From Lachnoclostridium sp. UBA1308 (GTDB taxonomy: Bacteria; Bacillota; Clostridia; Lachnospirales; Lachnospiraceae), in assembly GCA_002307215.1 (NCBI GenBank), contig DBTU01000028.1:1-64000 (forward strand): a DNA stretch of 64,000 nt, read 5' to 3'. Positions 24,660 to 31,851 of the stretch are shown here, piece by piece (the first letter of the stretch is position 1; every line of letters starts with the position of its first letter). Position numbers and translations under genes: made by a program. The notes under the pieces were generated by a model that saw only the letters and a list, made by a program, of their open reading frames with translations, was not told the origin of the DNA and searched no databases.

Positions 24660-24696
24660 ATGTATTATACCCAATTACCTACTGAGTATAATACAT
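24660..24696. promoter_or_regulatory. 11-bp perfect palindrome overlapping the purA promoter region
   Basis: ATGTATTATAC (24660-24670) and GTATAATACAT (24686-24696) are exact inverse complements around a 15-base spacer, about 55 bases upstream of purA. On the minus strand each arm includes a TATAAT- or TATTATAC-like -10 element. It could be an operator for a dimeric repressor or a hairpin; no known PurR box was recognised. Confidence 0.5.
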
Positions 24697-24856
24697 TTTT
24701 TCGTATAAGTAAAATCAATATTAATTATACAATGCATAATCAATGATTATACTATGTACATAAATCCTCCTAAGATATCAGCACTAAAGGTTATCATTTA
24801 AGGCTATCATTTTATTTTATAGCATAAGGTTAACGTTGAATGTCAATTTTATTTGT

Positions 24857-25774
24857 CTATGGAAGAATATTCCCTGCTGAAACATAAATTTCATACCATT
24901 CTTCTCTGGTCAAGTACAGCTCTGAGGCACCACAGATTTCCTCCAGACGCTTTTCATTCATGGTTCCGGTAACCGGCTGCATCTTAGCGGGATGTCTTAA
25001 CAACCAGGCCATAGCTATGGCTGTATTGCTGACTCCGTAACTTTTAGCAATCCGATTAATGGTCTCATTGAGCTTCGGAAATTTATCATTATCCAGAAAT
25101 ACTCCTTCAAAAAATCCGAACTGATAAGGAGACCATGGTTGTATAGTTATGTCTTGCAGTCTGCAAAAATCCAGAATACTTCCATCCCTGTCAATCGCCT
25201 TATCCGTTGTCATATTAACCTCAAGACCGTTACTGATCATATTGGTATTGGTTGCGCTCAACTGCAGTTGATTAGCTACAATCGGCTGCTTTACATATCT
25301 TTGTAATAGCTGTATCTGCATCGGCTTTTGATTGGACACGCCAAAATAACGAACCTTACCGGACTGATACAGATGATCAAAGGCCTCAGCCACCTCTTCC
25401 GGCTCCACCAGCGCATCCGGCCTGTGAAGCAGAAAAACATCCAAATAATCCGTCTTTAACCGCTTCAGAATTTCATCAACGGAATTTAAGATATACTCCT
25501 TTGAAAAATCAAACCTTCCCTGCCTTATTCCGCATTTAGACTGTAAAATCATCTTCTCACGTACGGACGGACTCATATGGACAGCCTCCGCAAAAATCTC
25601 TTCACAATGTCCCGCCCCATAAATATCCGCATGGTCAAAAAAGTTTGCACCAAGCTCTAAGGCCTTCTCAACAAAGCTTTCCGCCTTCTGCTTCTCAAGT
25701 CCATTAATTCTCATACACCCGATTGCTATATTCGGGACCTGTAACCCGCTTTTACCCAGTTCAATCTTTTTCAT
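24857..25774 (-). CDS. Aldo/keto reductase (YdhF-like)
   Basis: This is an NADPH-dependent oxidoreductase of the AKR superfamily with 305 residues. The catalytic tetrad is visible: Asp in FFDHADIYGAGHCEE followed by Tyr, Lys in LQSKCGIR, and His in VFLLHRPDALVEP. The cofactor end has VTGTMNEKRLEEIC. Overall features, including the ANQLQLS segment, resemble the E. coli YdhF group; the physiological substrate is unknown. GGAGGAATTGAC precedes the ATG. No partner gene lies close enough to suggest an operon. Nothing is apparent in the 200-base gaps either side. Confidence 0.93.
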   Translation of the reverse strand: MKKIELGKSGLQVPNIAIGCMRINGLEKQKAESFVEKALELGANFFDHADIYGAGHCEEIFAEAVHMSPSVREKMILQSKCGIRQGRFDFSKEYILNSVDEILKRLKTDYLDVFLLHRPDALVEPEEVAEAFDHLYQSGKVRYFGVSNQKPMQIQLLQRYVKQPIVANQLQLSATNTNMISNGLEVNMTTDKAIDRDGSILDFCRLQDITIQPWSPYQFGFFEGVFLDNDKFPKLNETINRIAKSYGVSNTAIAMAWLLRHPAKMQPVTGTMNEKRLEEICGASELYLTREEWYEIYVSAGNILP

Positions 25775-25979
25775 GTCAATTCCTCCAGTATATCATATTT
25801 CAGCCTTCACCGGCTGTTATTGTTTCATCTGTTAACATAATCAACGATAGGATGCCCTATTGATTTCAATACAATTCTCCGTTGACAAATGGTATTGGAT
25901 CAATTGTAAATAACCCACCTATGGCTTCACTATAATCCTTAGAGTTTACTCGAAGTCAAGAGCAATCGTAGGCCTTATA

Positions 25980-26678
25980 TTAAAACATCGCAGGAAAGTT
26001 CTTACCACCTGTCAGCCTCTCAACGATTTCATCCGCCGCTCTCTGTATAAAATCCAAAGTTTCCTCAAAGGTTATATATGTTGGCTGAAGAATTTCTTGT
26101 GTATCCTTTATATAACGGTGAAGCAACCAGTCTCTGCAAGAATATATTTCATCCTCACTGAGATACCCGGCGACCGGATAAACCTTCGCCTCCTCTAGGC
26201 CTTTAAATATATCACCAAAGTCGGTATAATACTTAGCAAGCAGGAAATCATTCCTGGTCATGTCGCTGACAACATATTCAAAGAAGCGTGGGTCACCCTG
26301 GTCAATATCAAGCTTTTCTAAGGTCTTACAGAATTCTTCACGGACTGTCACAACATAAAGCTCATCTGCCAGGACATGCACCACATACCCCCGATATAAA
26401 TCCAGCAAGCCATCGTCAATCTCTCTGTACCTAACAATGAAATCTGTAACCCGGCTGCAAAATAAAGCCCTATTTTCTTCCTTTACAAAATCCCTATCCA
26501 GGATGTCGTCACGAAAATGAGTATGCTTCTTATATTCTCTTATGTAATTCTCTCTAAGATGAATTGCATCAGGAGCAAGATTTCCCAGATAGAAAAGGCC
26601 CCTATCACCGATTGTTCCCTCCGGCAGACGCTTACAGATTTCACTTGCCAATACCAAATGCGTAACTAGACCAGCCAT
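25980..26678 (-). CDS. Zinc-dependent phospholipase C-like protein
   Basis: The 232 residues follow the zinc-dependent PLC fold: MAGLVTHLVLASEIC with an early His, GNLAPDAIH with an Asp and His, HTHFRDDILDRDF with a His pair, and YRGYVVHVLADELY with His and Asp ligands. Those positions correspond to the metal-binding His/Asp set. No signal peptide is seen, unlike secreted clostridial alpha-toxins, so this is one of the common intracellular relatives of unknown substrate. The C-terminal ~60 residues are helical. It stands alone, 205 bases from the aldo/keto reductase gene. Confidence 0.82.
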   Translation of the reverse strand: MAGLVTHLVLASEICKRLPEGTIGDRGLFYLGNLAPDAIHLRENYIREYKKHTHFRDDILDRDFVKEENRALFCSRVTDFIVRYREIDDGLLDLYRGYVVHVLADELYVVTVREEFCKTLEKLDIDQGDPRFFEYVVSDMTRNDFLLAKYYTDFGDIFKGLEEAKVYPVAGYLSEDEIYSCRDWLLHRYIKDTQEILQPTYITFEETLDFIQRAADEIVERLTGGKNFPAMF

Positions 26679-26904
26679 GCTGTCCCTCCATCAATAACTC
26701 TGTGTAGCAATACTGTATGATAAGACTGTTTTCACCTTTTATCACAATGCCACTTTTTTTAGACAAAATGGCTCCATTATTTCAAATATTCTTATTAAAA
26801 ATGATAACACGAAACGAACTAATGTTCAATTACTTTTACTTACTATGGTATGAAATCAGCTATTTATCCTATCGGGTCTAATAAAATATATTAATTAAAA
26901 AAGG

Positions 26905-26932
26905 TTGTAGAATAATGTGGAAATGATATACT
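26905..26932 (+). promoter_or_regulatory. Promoter of the leader-MFS unit
   Basis: TTGTAG (26905-26910) and TATACT (26927-26932) are spaced 16 bases and lie 64 bases before the leader ORF. The rest of the 26679-26995 gap is AT-rich, and no gene was seen in it. Confidence 0.55.
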
Positions 26933-26995
26933 GGAAGAAAATATCTTTTCATTCTTAACCACCGGAAAATGATGAAAAAGGAAGGAGAATACCTC

Positions 26996-27022
26996 ATGTA
27001 TCCTATTCGATATCCCTGTTAA
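26996..27022 (+). CDS. Eight-residue leader peptide MYPIRYPC upstream of MFS pump
   Basis: A complete tiny reading frame, M-Y-P-I-R-Y-P-C then TAA, is preceded by a strong AAGGAAGGAG Shine-Dalgarno sequence seven bases from the ATG. It ends 75 bases before the MFS start, with a hairpin that hides the MFS ribosome binding site in between. Tyr-Pro and Arg-Tyr-Pro runs are slow-to-translate contexts. This is the arrangement of translational attenuators in which drug-stalled ribosomes on a leader free the downstream start. Regulation by stalling is inferred; the peptide and its ribosome site are visible directly. Confidence 0.6.
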   Translation: MYPIRYPC

Positions 27023-27044
27023 CTTTTAGCCCGACCACCACCAT

Positions 27045-27088
27045 ACCTTATATGATTTATGCATTAGCATGTAGAAAATTATATAAGG
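27045..27088 (+). promoter_or_regulatory. Hairpin sequestering the MFS ribosome binding site
   Basis: CCTTATAT (27046-27053) pairs perfectly with ATATAAGG (27081-27088); the second arm contains most of the AAGGAG that serves the MFS ATG at 27098. An inner ATGC/GCAT stem stabilises the loop. Together with the leader peptide it forms a plausible translational attenuator. Confidence 0.6.
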
Positions 27089-27097
27089 AGATTTACT

Positions 27098-28288
27098 ATG
27101 AATTATTATAAAAATAAATGGCTTTTATATGCGATTATCTTCTTTCATAACTTAATTCCGGCTTATGTCATTGAGCGTCTGTTTTATCAAGAACGTGGAA
27201 TGACGGTACAAATGGTGGTTTATTGCGAAATAGTGTATGCTATCGCAATTATCCTATTTGAAATTCCGTCGGGTGCCCTTGCAGACAAAATCGGAAGAAA
27301 AAAGCTGATTGTGATTAGTAGCATTTTGCACGGTTTTCAATTTTTTGCTTTGGTTTATGCACATACCTTTAGGGACTTTGCTATTGTAACTTTTATTTGC
27401 GGTATTGGAACAGCTTTTAGCAGTGGAGCCTTTAACGCATTACTTTTTGACTCATTAAAGATGAGCAATCGGGAATCTGAATTTGAAGCTGTCTGTGGAA
27501 ATATGAATGCTCTTGATTTTACGGCTGGGTTATTAGCTGCATTGTCCGGAGGATTTTTAGCCTTTCATTTTGGCTTTACTTTTAATTATTGGCTTTCATT
27601 CATAAGTTCAATTTTAGCAGTTGCATTTTCTTTATTTCTGCAGGAACCGTCAACTCATTATTTCAGTAAAAGCAAGCTAACATTTCAGCAGATTATAACA
27701 ACAGCATTTTCCTTCTTTAAGACCAATATCAATGCTTTGAAGATTTGTATAAATGCAACTATTATCTCCGCTTGCATTGTCTACATTGATGAGTTTTGGC
27801 AGCTTTACTTAGAACATATTTCATTTTCTGTTATGTTTTTTGGAATCGTCTCATCGATTATTTGTGGTGGTAGAATACTAGGATCCTTACTTTCTGCAAG
27901 ATTGTTAAAACATTTTAAACTCACTACTATTCTGATCTTTGTTTCGTTTTTATGTGGCTTTGGTATCGTAATGGCCTCCATTGTTCAAAGTGTTATAGGT
28001 GTTCTGGGTTTCATATTAGCTATAAGCATGGCCGCATTGATCGACCCTTTGGTAATGGGGTATTTGCATCATCATGCCGACCCTGAAGCAAGAGCAACGA
28101 TTGAATCAATTATGTCATTAATAGAACGAATCATAACTATAATTTTAGGGCTATTCTTTGGATTTGTTGCAACAAAATTTAGTATAATAACGGGATTTTG
28201 GTTCATTGGCACCTTTGTCATTATACTTACGATCATTTTCTATTTTATATTTCATTTAAGGAAATTTACCGGCAACTTTAAAACTTAG
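27098..28288 (+). CDS. MFS efflux transporter
   Basis: This is a 396-residue integral membrane protein with about 12 hydrophobic helices. The motif-A loop between helices 2 and 3 reads GALADKIGRKK, the MFS signature, with a conserved Asp/Arg pattern. The C-terminal half contains PLVMGYLHHH and a weaker motif-A repeat. The organisation resembles drug efflux families (12-TM DHA1), but the substrate is not determinable. AAGGAG lies well before the ATG and is occluded by the upstream hairpin. The putative attenuator and leader peptide argue for antibiotic-inducible expression. A lipoprotein gene follows 30 bases later and could be co-expressed. Confidence 0.9.
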   Translation: MNYYKNKWLLYAIIFFHNLIPAYVIERLFYQERGMTVQMVVYCEIVYAIAIILFEIPSGALADKIGRKKLIVISSILHGFQFFALVYAHTFRDFAIVTFICGIGTAFSSGAFNALLFDSLKMSNRESEFEAVCGNMNALDFTAGLLAALSGGFLAFHFGFTFNYWLSFISSILAVAFSLFLQEPSTHYFSKSKLTFQQIITTAFSFFKTNINALKICINATIISACIVYIDEFWQLYLEHISFSVMFFGIVSSIICGGRILGSLLSARLLKHFKLTTILIFVSFLCGFGIVMASIVQSVIGVLGFILAISMAALIDPLVMGYLHHHADPEARATIESIMSLIERIITIILGLFFGFVATKFSIITGFWFIGTFVIILTIIFYFIFHLRKFTGNFKT

Positions 28289-28318
28289 ACTCATTCATAT
28301 TTTCAAAGGGGATGTACA

Positions 28319-28723
28319 ATGAAAAAGTTATTTCTTATCATGGGATTTGTTTTGATATTACTTGTTGGCTGTAATAAAGCCAGTGAAAGAGTTACAATAA
28401 CTACTGACAGAACTTCATATACTCCTTCAATGTCATCAGCACAAGGAATTAAAATGACACCTAATTTTGAAACGAAAAAGAGTTACGAAGATTTAATTTA
28501 TCACTGGGAAACTGCCGAAGGTGAATTTATTGGCATAGGAAAAGAAGCGGAGAATCAAGGTGAACCTGTTCTATGGAGTGCTGTCGAGAATGATAAAGTC
28601 GTAGACATAAAGAAGTCATTCGATATAGAATTAGAAGTTATCGATAGTGATAGTAAGAAGGTATTAGCAACTACAAAAGTAACAATTACTCCTAACGACG
28701 GTTTTTATAAAGTAAAGCAATGA
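28319..28723 (+). CDS. Small lipoprotein, unknown function
   Basis: A signal peptide with a lipobox ending LVGC (Cys18) marks it as a membrane-anchored lipoprotein of 134 residues. The mature part is hydrophilic and looks beta-rich, with alternating Thr/Ile segments (VTITTDRTSYTPS; ELEVIDSDSKKVLATTKVTIT), suggesting an immunoglobulin-like fold. I recognise no family. GGGGATG precedes its ATG by 9-10 bases. It lies 30 bases after the MFS gene, so co-transcription is possible. It might belong to a drug-stress response, but nothing direct supports that. Confidence 0.75.
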   Translation: MKKLFLIMGFVLILLVGCNKASERVTITTDRTSYTPSMSSAQGIKMTPNFETKKSYEDLIYHWETAEGEFIGIGKEAENQGEPVLWSAVENDKVVDIKKSFDIELEVIDSDSKKVLATTKVTITPNDGFYKVKQ

Positions 28724-28778
28724 TAACCTAATTATTTAAATAAATCTATTAATAATAATCAAAATTATTCTTAACCAT

Positions 28779-28809
28779 AGCCTTTTATTATATTAGAATA
28801 GGGGCTTTT
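28779..28809 (+). terminator. Putative terminator after the lipoprotein gene
   Basis: AGCCTTT (28779-28785) can pair with AGGGGCT (28800-28806), with two G-U pairs, followed by TTTTG. The stem is weak to moderate and lies 56 bases beyond the lipoprotein stop. Confidence 0.4.
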
Positions 28810-28851
28810 GCATATATAGTGCACTGAAAAAGTCCCTTTCATAGTCTTGAC

Positions 28852-29142
28852 ATGAATAAAGGTGTATGATTCGAGTGTCGAAAGTCGAAAATTAACTTAA
28901 TGTATGGATATCGTCGTATATATAATCATGCAGGCAGACCGGCTGACGACGGCTGTCCATATTCGTTTTGAGACTCAAGTGAAAATGGCGCCTACTTTTG
29001 CGCCATTTTCATTATGTTTTGAGGCTCGAATAAGAATATGCCTAGGAAGGAAAGGCAACCAAATGAATATATATACAACGATATTCATGGCATATCCTAA
29101 AGCGATTTTTGACATTCGAATCGATTATACATCTTTATTCAT
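28852..29142. mobile_element. 291-bp palindromic MITE-like element
   Basis: The whole block folds back on itself. The ends ATGAATAAAGGTGTATGATTCGA (first bases at 28852) and their inverse near 29120-29142 match with a few transitions. The sub-terminal ATGGATATCGTCGTATATAT and its inverse around 29062-29090 match closely. The centre GAAAATGGCGC/GCGCCATTTTC (28981-28991 with 29000-29010) is exact. The symmetry centre is the same for all three, so it is one element, not several hairpins. There is no coding frame of interest; the short open frame inside is a by-product of the palindrome. It is probably a non-autonomous transposable element between convergent genes. The rest of the 28724-29180 gap holds only the preceding terminator. 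Confidence 0.7.
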
Positions 29143-29180
29143 TAACTACCTAAAAAGTGACTTTTAATTCCAACCTATTA

Positions 29181-29618
29181 CTACTTTATCCCGGTCGACC
29201 CAAATCCATTACTGCCTCTTTGCGTTTCATCAAGAATATCTTTCTCATCAAATTCCACAGCAAGATACGGCATAACAACTATTTGTGCAATTCTTTCATT
29301 GGGATTTATTGTCTTCCTATCGTTCGTATCATTATGCAACGGAACTATAATTTCGCCTCGGTAATCACTATCAATTACGCCAACGCAGTTTGCCGGTCTT
29401 AAGCCTTGCTTTGTTGCCAGTCCGCTCCTGGCATAAACTGCTCCGAAATATCCATCCGGTATCGCTATTGATAATCCTGTTCCAATCATAACTGTTGCGT
29501 GTGCTTCTACATTTACTGCTTCTACATTGTTGGAATATAAATCCCATCCGGCTGCCTGCTCACTTCCCCTGGTTGGAAGCAGTGCTTTCTCATTTAGCTT
29601 TTTAATATCTATCTTCAT
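29181..29618 (-). CDS. dut: Deoxyuridine 5'-triphosphate nucleotidohydrolase
   Basis: Trimeric dUTPase hydrolyses dUTP to dUMP and pyrophosphate, keeping uracil out of DNA and feeding dTMP synthesis. The 145-residue protein shows the conserved motifs: EQAAGWDLYS (motif I), GAVYARSGLATKQGL (motif II), ANCVGVIDSDYRGEI (motif III, catalytic Asp), RIAQIVV (motif IV) and RGSNGFGSTG (motif V). Length is typical. GGATGG precedes the ATG. It follows the LysR gene by 17 bases on the same strand, an unusual partner for a nucleotide-pool enzyme, and reads towards the palindromic element. Confidence 0.97.
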   Translation of the reverse strand: MKIDIKKLNEKALLPTRGSEQAAGWDLYSNNVEAVNVEAHATVMIGTGLSIAIPDGYFGAVYARSGLATKQGLRPANCVGVIDSDYRGEIIVPLHNDTNDRKTINPNERIAQIVVMPYLAVEFDEKDILDETQRGSNGFGSTGIK

Positions 29619-29635
29619 AATTTTAGTCCATCCTT

Positions 29636-30520
29636 TTATGTTTCCATCATATCCAACAGCTTTTTTGCTGCCGTTGAGATGGGGTTTAATTTTCCTGTAA
29701 TGATGCAGAAATGCCTTTGGGGAATCTCCTTTTCAAACTGAAGCTCAAACAGATCTCCTGAGGTTATCGCTTCCTGGGCAAAATTTCTCACGACACATCC
29801 GACACCAAGATTTCGTATTGCAAACTTAACGATGATATCACTCATAGCCAACTCAAATTCAGGCTTTAGGACGACATCATTTCCCTTTAAGAATTCATTA
29901 ATATACTTACGGGAGCTGGTATTATGCTCCAAGCAAATGATTGGAAGCTCCTCAAGGGCCTTAAAGGATAATATACTTCCTCTAAGCCGACTAAATCGAC
30001 CACCTGCCACAAATACATCCTGTATTTCATTTACCTGCTTGACCTCAATCTCCGGCTTTGCTTCAAAGGGCTCACTGACAATACCAAAATCAATCTTACC
30101 CTCATAGAGATATTCCAGTGTCTCAGGAGTTGGTGCATTCGTTACCGTCACTTTGATTTTCGGGTATTTTTCATGAAATTGTTCCAGATAAGGTAGTAGA
30201 TGAAACTGAAGTGTCATGTCGCTGGCACCGATTCGGATTTCACCGTTTTCAAGATCGAGCATTTTACGGAATATCTGCTCACCCATGAGTATATATTCAT
30301 AACCTTTCTGGACATAGTTAAAAAGAACCTCCCCCTCCGGGGTAAGCCTGACTCCCTTTGGAATTCGGAGGAACAGTTTACTTCCAAGGCAGGACTCCAG
30401 CATCTTGATTGCTTGACTGACTGCGGGTTGGGAGATACAAAGTGCCTCACCCGCTAGGGTAAAGCTCCCTGCCTTCGCTACATGGTAAAATATTTTGTAA
30501 TACTCTAAATCAACATTCAT
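29636..30520 (-). CDS. LysR-family transcriptional regulator
   Basis: The 294-residue regulator has an N-terminal winged helix-turn-helix (YYKIFYHVAKAGSFTLAGEA, then CISQPAVSQAIKMLE) and a C-terminal periplasmic-binding-like sensor domain (residues ~90-294, starting GEIRIGASDM). Effector and targets are unknown. It is 17 bases upstream of dut and shares its direction, so it may regulate or simply be co-transcribed with it. LysR genes are usually divergent from a target; here the gene to the right (370 bases away) is a small decayed locus. GAGGATACGCC precedes the ATG. Confidence 0.93.
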   Translation of the reverse strand: MNVDLEYYKIFYHVAKAGSFTLAGEALCISQPAVSQAIKMLESCLGSKLFLRIPKGVRLTPEGEVLFNYVQKGYEYILMGEQIFRKMLDLENGEIRIGASDMTLQFHLLPYLEQFHEKYPKIKVTVTNAPTPETLEYLYEGKIDFGIVSEPFEAKPEIEVKQVNEIQDVFVAGGRFSRLRGSILSFKALEELPIICLEHNTSSRKYINEFLKGNDVVLKPEFELAMSDIIVKFAIRNLGVGCVVRNFAQEAITSGDLFELQFEKEIPQRHFCIITGKLNPISTAAKKLLDMMET

Positions 30521-30887
30521 GGCGTATCCTCTGAGGTTTCTGGCATTTAACCATAGTATACTATGTTTTCCTGTCTATTTCTACATATTTCTCGGACATA
30601 GTCTCAATATTTCACTATCCGCGGCTTTACATCTCTTCCAATATCACCCTTCCGGTCTCTCCCACAGCTTTAGTATTATCTTGATTCCCAGAAAACCACC
30701 TTCCATATTGGTACTGCCACTGCCTTCCATACGCTTCAAATATCTGCTCATATTCAAAATATTATAACAGCAAATATTCATGTACAATTATCATAAATTA
30801 CTGGTTTATATCTAAAACTATCAAGGTATAGCATGATAGGTCTGCTTATGAATTTACTGAGATAAGATTCATTATAATGTAAACGGC
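30521..30887. other. Intergenic region with no supported gene
   Basis: This gap holds no gene that I can support. A 44-codon open stretch on the minus strand (30627-30761) reads like a protein C-terminus (WQYQYGRWFSG, VGETGRVILEEM) but has no start codon, so it may be a fragment of a lost gene. No terminator or promoter stands out. Confidence 0.4.
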
Positions 30888-31061
30888 ATGTTTAACACAA
30901 TTGTAAAAACTCAGATAAAAAATGCTCTTGAGGAAATGGATGGAGTGCAGAAGGTGAATATTGACCTTCAGCGTGCGACAGTGGAAGTTGACTATAATGA
31001 ACCTGCTGCCGAGCAGGAAATCAGAAACACAATCGAACATATCGGATGTAAGGTAGAATAA
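30888..31061 (+). CDS. HMA-fold small protein lacking CxxC, start uncertain
   Basis: The 57 residues match the beta-alpha-beta-beta-alpha-beta heavy-metal-associated fold: KNALEEMDGVQKVNIDLQRA, then TVEVDYNEPAAEQEI and IEHIGCKVE. Upstream codons give V-N-G-M-F-N-T-I-V at the point where family members have G-M-x-C-x-x-C, so the metal-binding cysteines are absent. An in-frame TGA at 30858 precedes this, and no Shine-Dalgarno sequence is seen before the ATG at 30888. It may be a decayed copper/mercury chaperone or a CxxC-free variant; decay fits the neighbouring broken radical SAM gene. Confidence 0.5.
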   Translation: MFNTIVKTQIKNALEEMDGVQKVNIDLQRATVEVDYNEPAAEQEIRNTIEHIGCKVE

Positions 31062-31314
31062 CTAAAAGTCAGGAGCTGAATATTATGCCGTGTGTAATCA
31101 CAGGGTATCAATAATTTCAGTTCCTGATTCATTATAATAACTATGCCTTTCTTCACAGTCTACAAACTACCTATACTGTAACACCGGGCACATCGAATGG
31201 AGTATCTGTATTTAATAGTGGTTTTTTAAGCAATAAAAATATATAATGATTTACAGTTAGTGCGGTAGGTTGCTCCCTCCCAATAACAATAACATGATTA
31301 CAGTGGAATAACCT

Positions 31315-31817
31315 ATGAAAATGAAACACTTTATTAAATTTTCCTTCTTTGGTGTGTGCACAGTTTTATTGAAACAAAAAAGACCGATATTGGGTACTAT
31401 TATTGTTACGGACCAATGTAATTATCCTGTAAGCATTGTTCGGTAAATAATATTACGTCTAAGATATATCCTTATCAGCAAATACAGTCAGAGATGCGGC
31501 TGTTATATAAAAAGGGAATTCGGATTTTATTCTTGTGTGGCGGTGAAACCTTTCTATGGAAGGATGGTGATAAAACTATCCGAGATCTGGTAAAGGAAGC
31601 AAAGGAAATGGGTTTCTTGATTGTAAATGTGGTTACGAACGGAACCTTCCCTCTTGATTTACCGGAAGCGGATTTAATTATGCTCAGTCTCGACGGAGAT
31701 AAAAATAAGCATAATATGATCCGGGGTGATATGAATTACGGGAAGCCATTTTGGGCTTCCCGTAAAAATTGTCACATTATCAACTCTGTTACTAAACATA
31801 GCCTGAATCTATTATGA
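31315..31817 (+). pseudogene. Radical SAM protein, frameshifted at the cluster motif and truncated
   Basis: From the ATG at 31315 the frame reads RPILGTIIVTDQCNYP and then shifts and stops at 31444. Continuing in the next frame from 31428 restores CKHCSVNNITSKIYPY, FLCGGETFLWKDG, VNVVTNGTFPLDLP and MLSLDGDKNKHN. One missing base after TATCC would make C-N-Y-P-C-K-H-C, the CxxxCxxC that binds the 4Fe-4S cluster in radical SAM enzymes. The C-terminal half, where the SPASM domain or substrate site would be, is replaced by unrelated sequence containing a hairpin. The specific reaction cannot be told. The neighbouring HMA remnant suggests a decaying locus. Confidence 0.8.
31736..31765. other. Perfect 12-bp hairpin in the broken radical SAM gene
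   Basis: TTACGGGAAGCC (31736-31747) pairs exactly with GGCTTCCCGTAA (31754-31765), loop of six bases. A short T-poor context makes it a poor terminator; it marks the point where the radical SAM homology ends. Confidence 0.65.
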
Positions 31818-31851
31818 AATCATAAAGTTCATATAAAACCGTGTACGGTCA

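Noticed and set aside
28904..29167. 87-codon open frame inside the palindromic element
   Set aside because: It is composed of the two arms of an inverted repeat, has no ribosome binding site and matches no family; it is a by-product of the palindrome.
30627..30761. 44-codon minus-strand stretch resembling a protein C-terminus
   Set aside because: It has no start codon or ribosome site and no recognisable motif; too weak to annotate as a gene.
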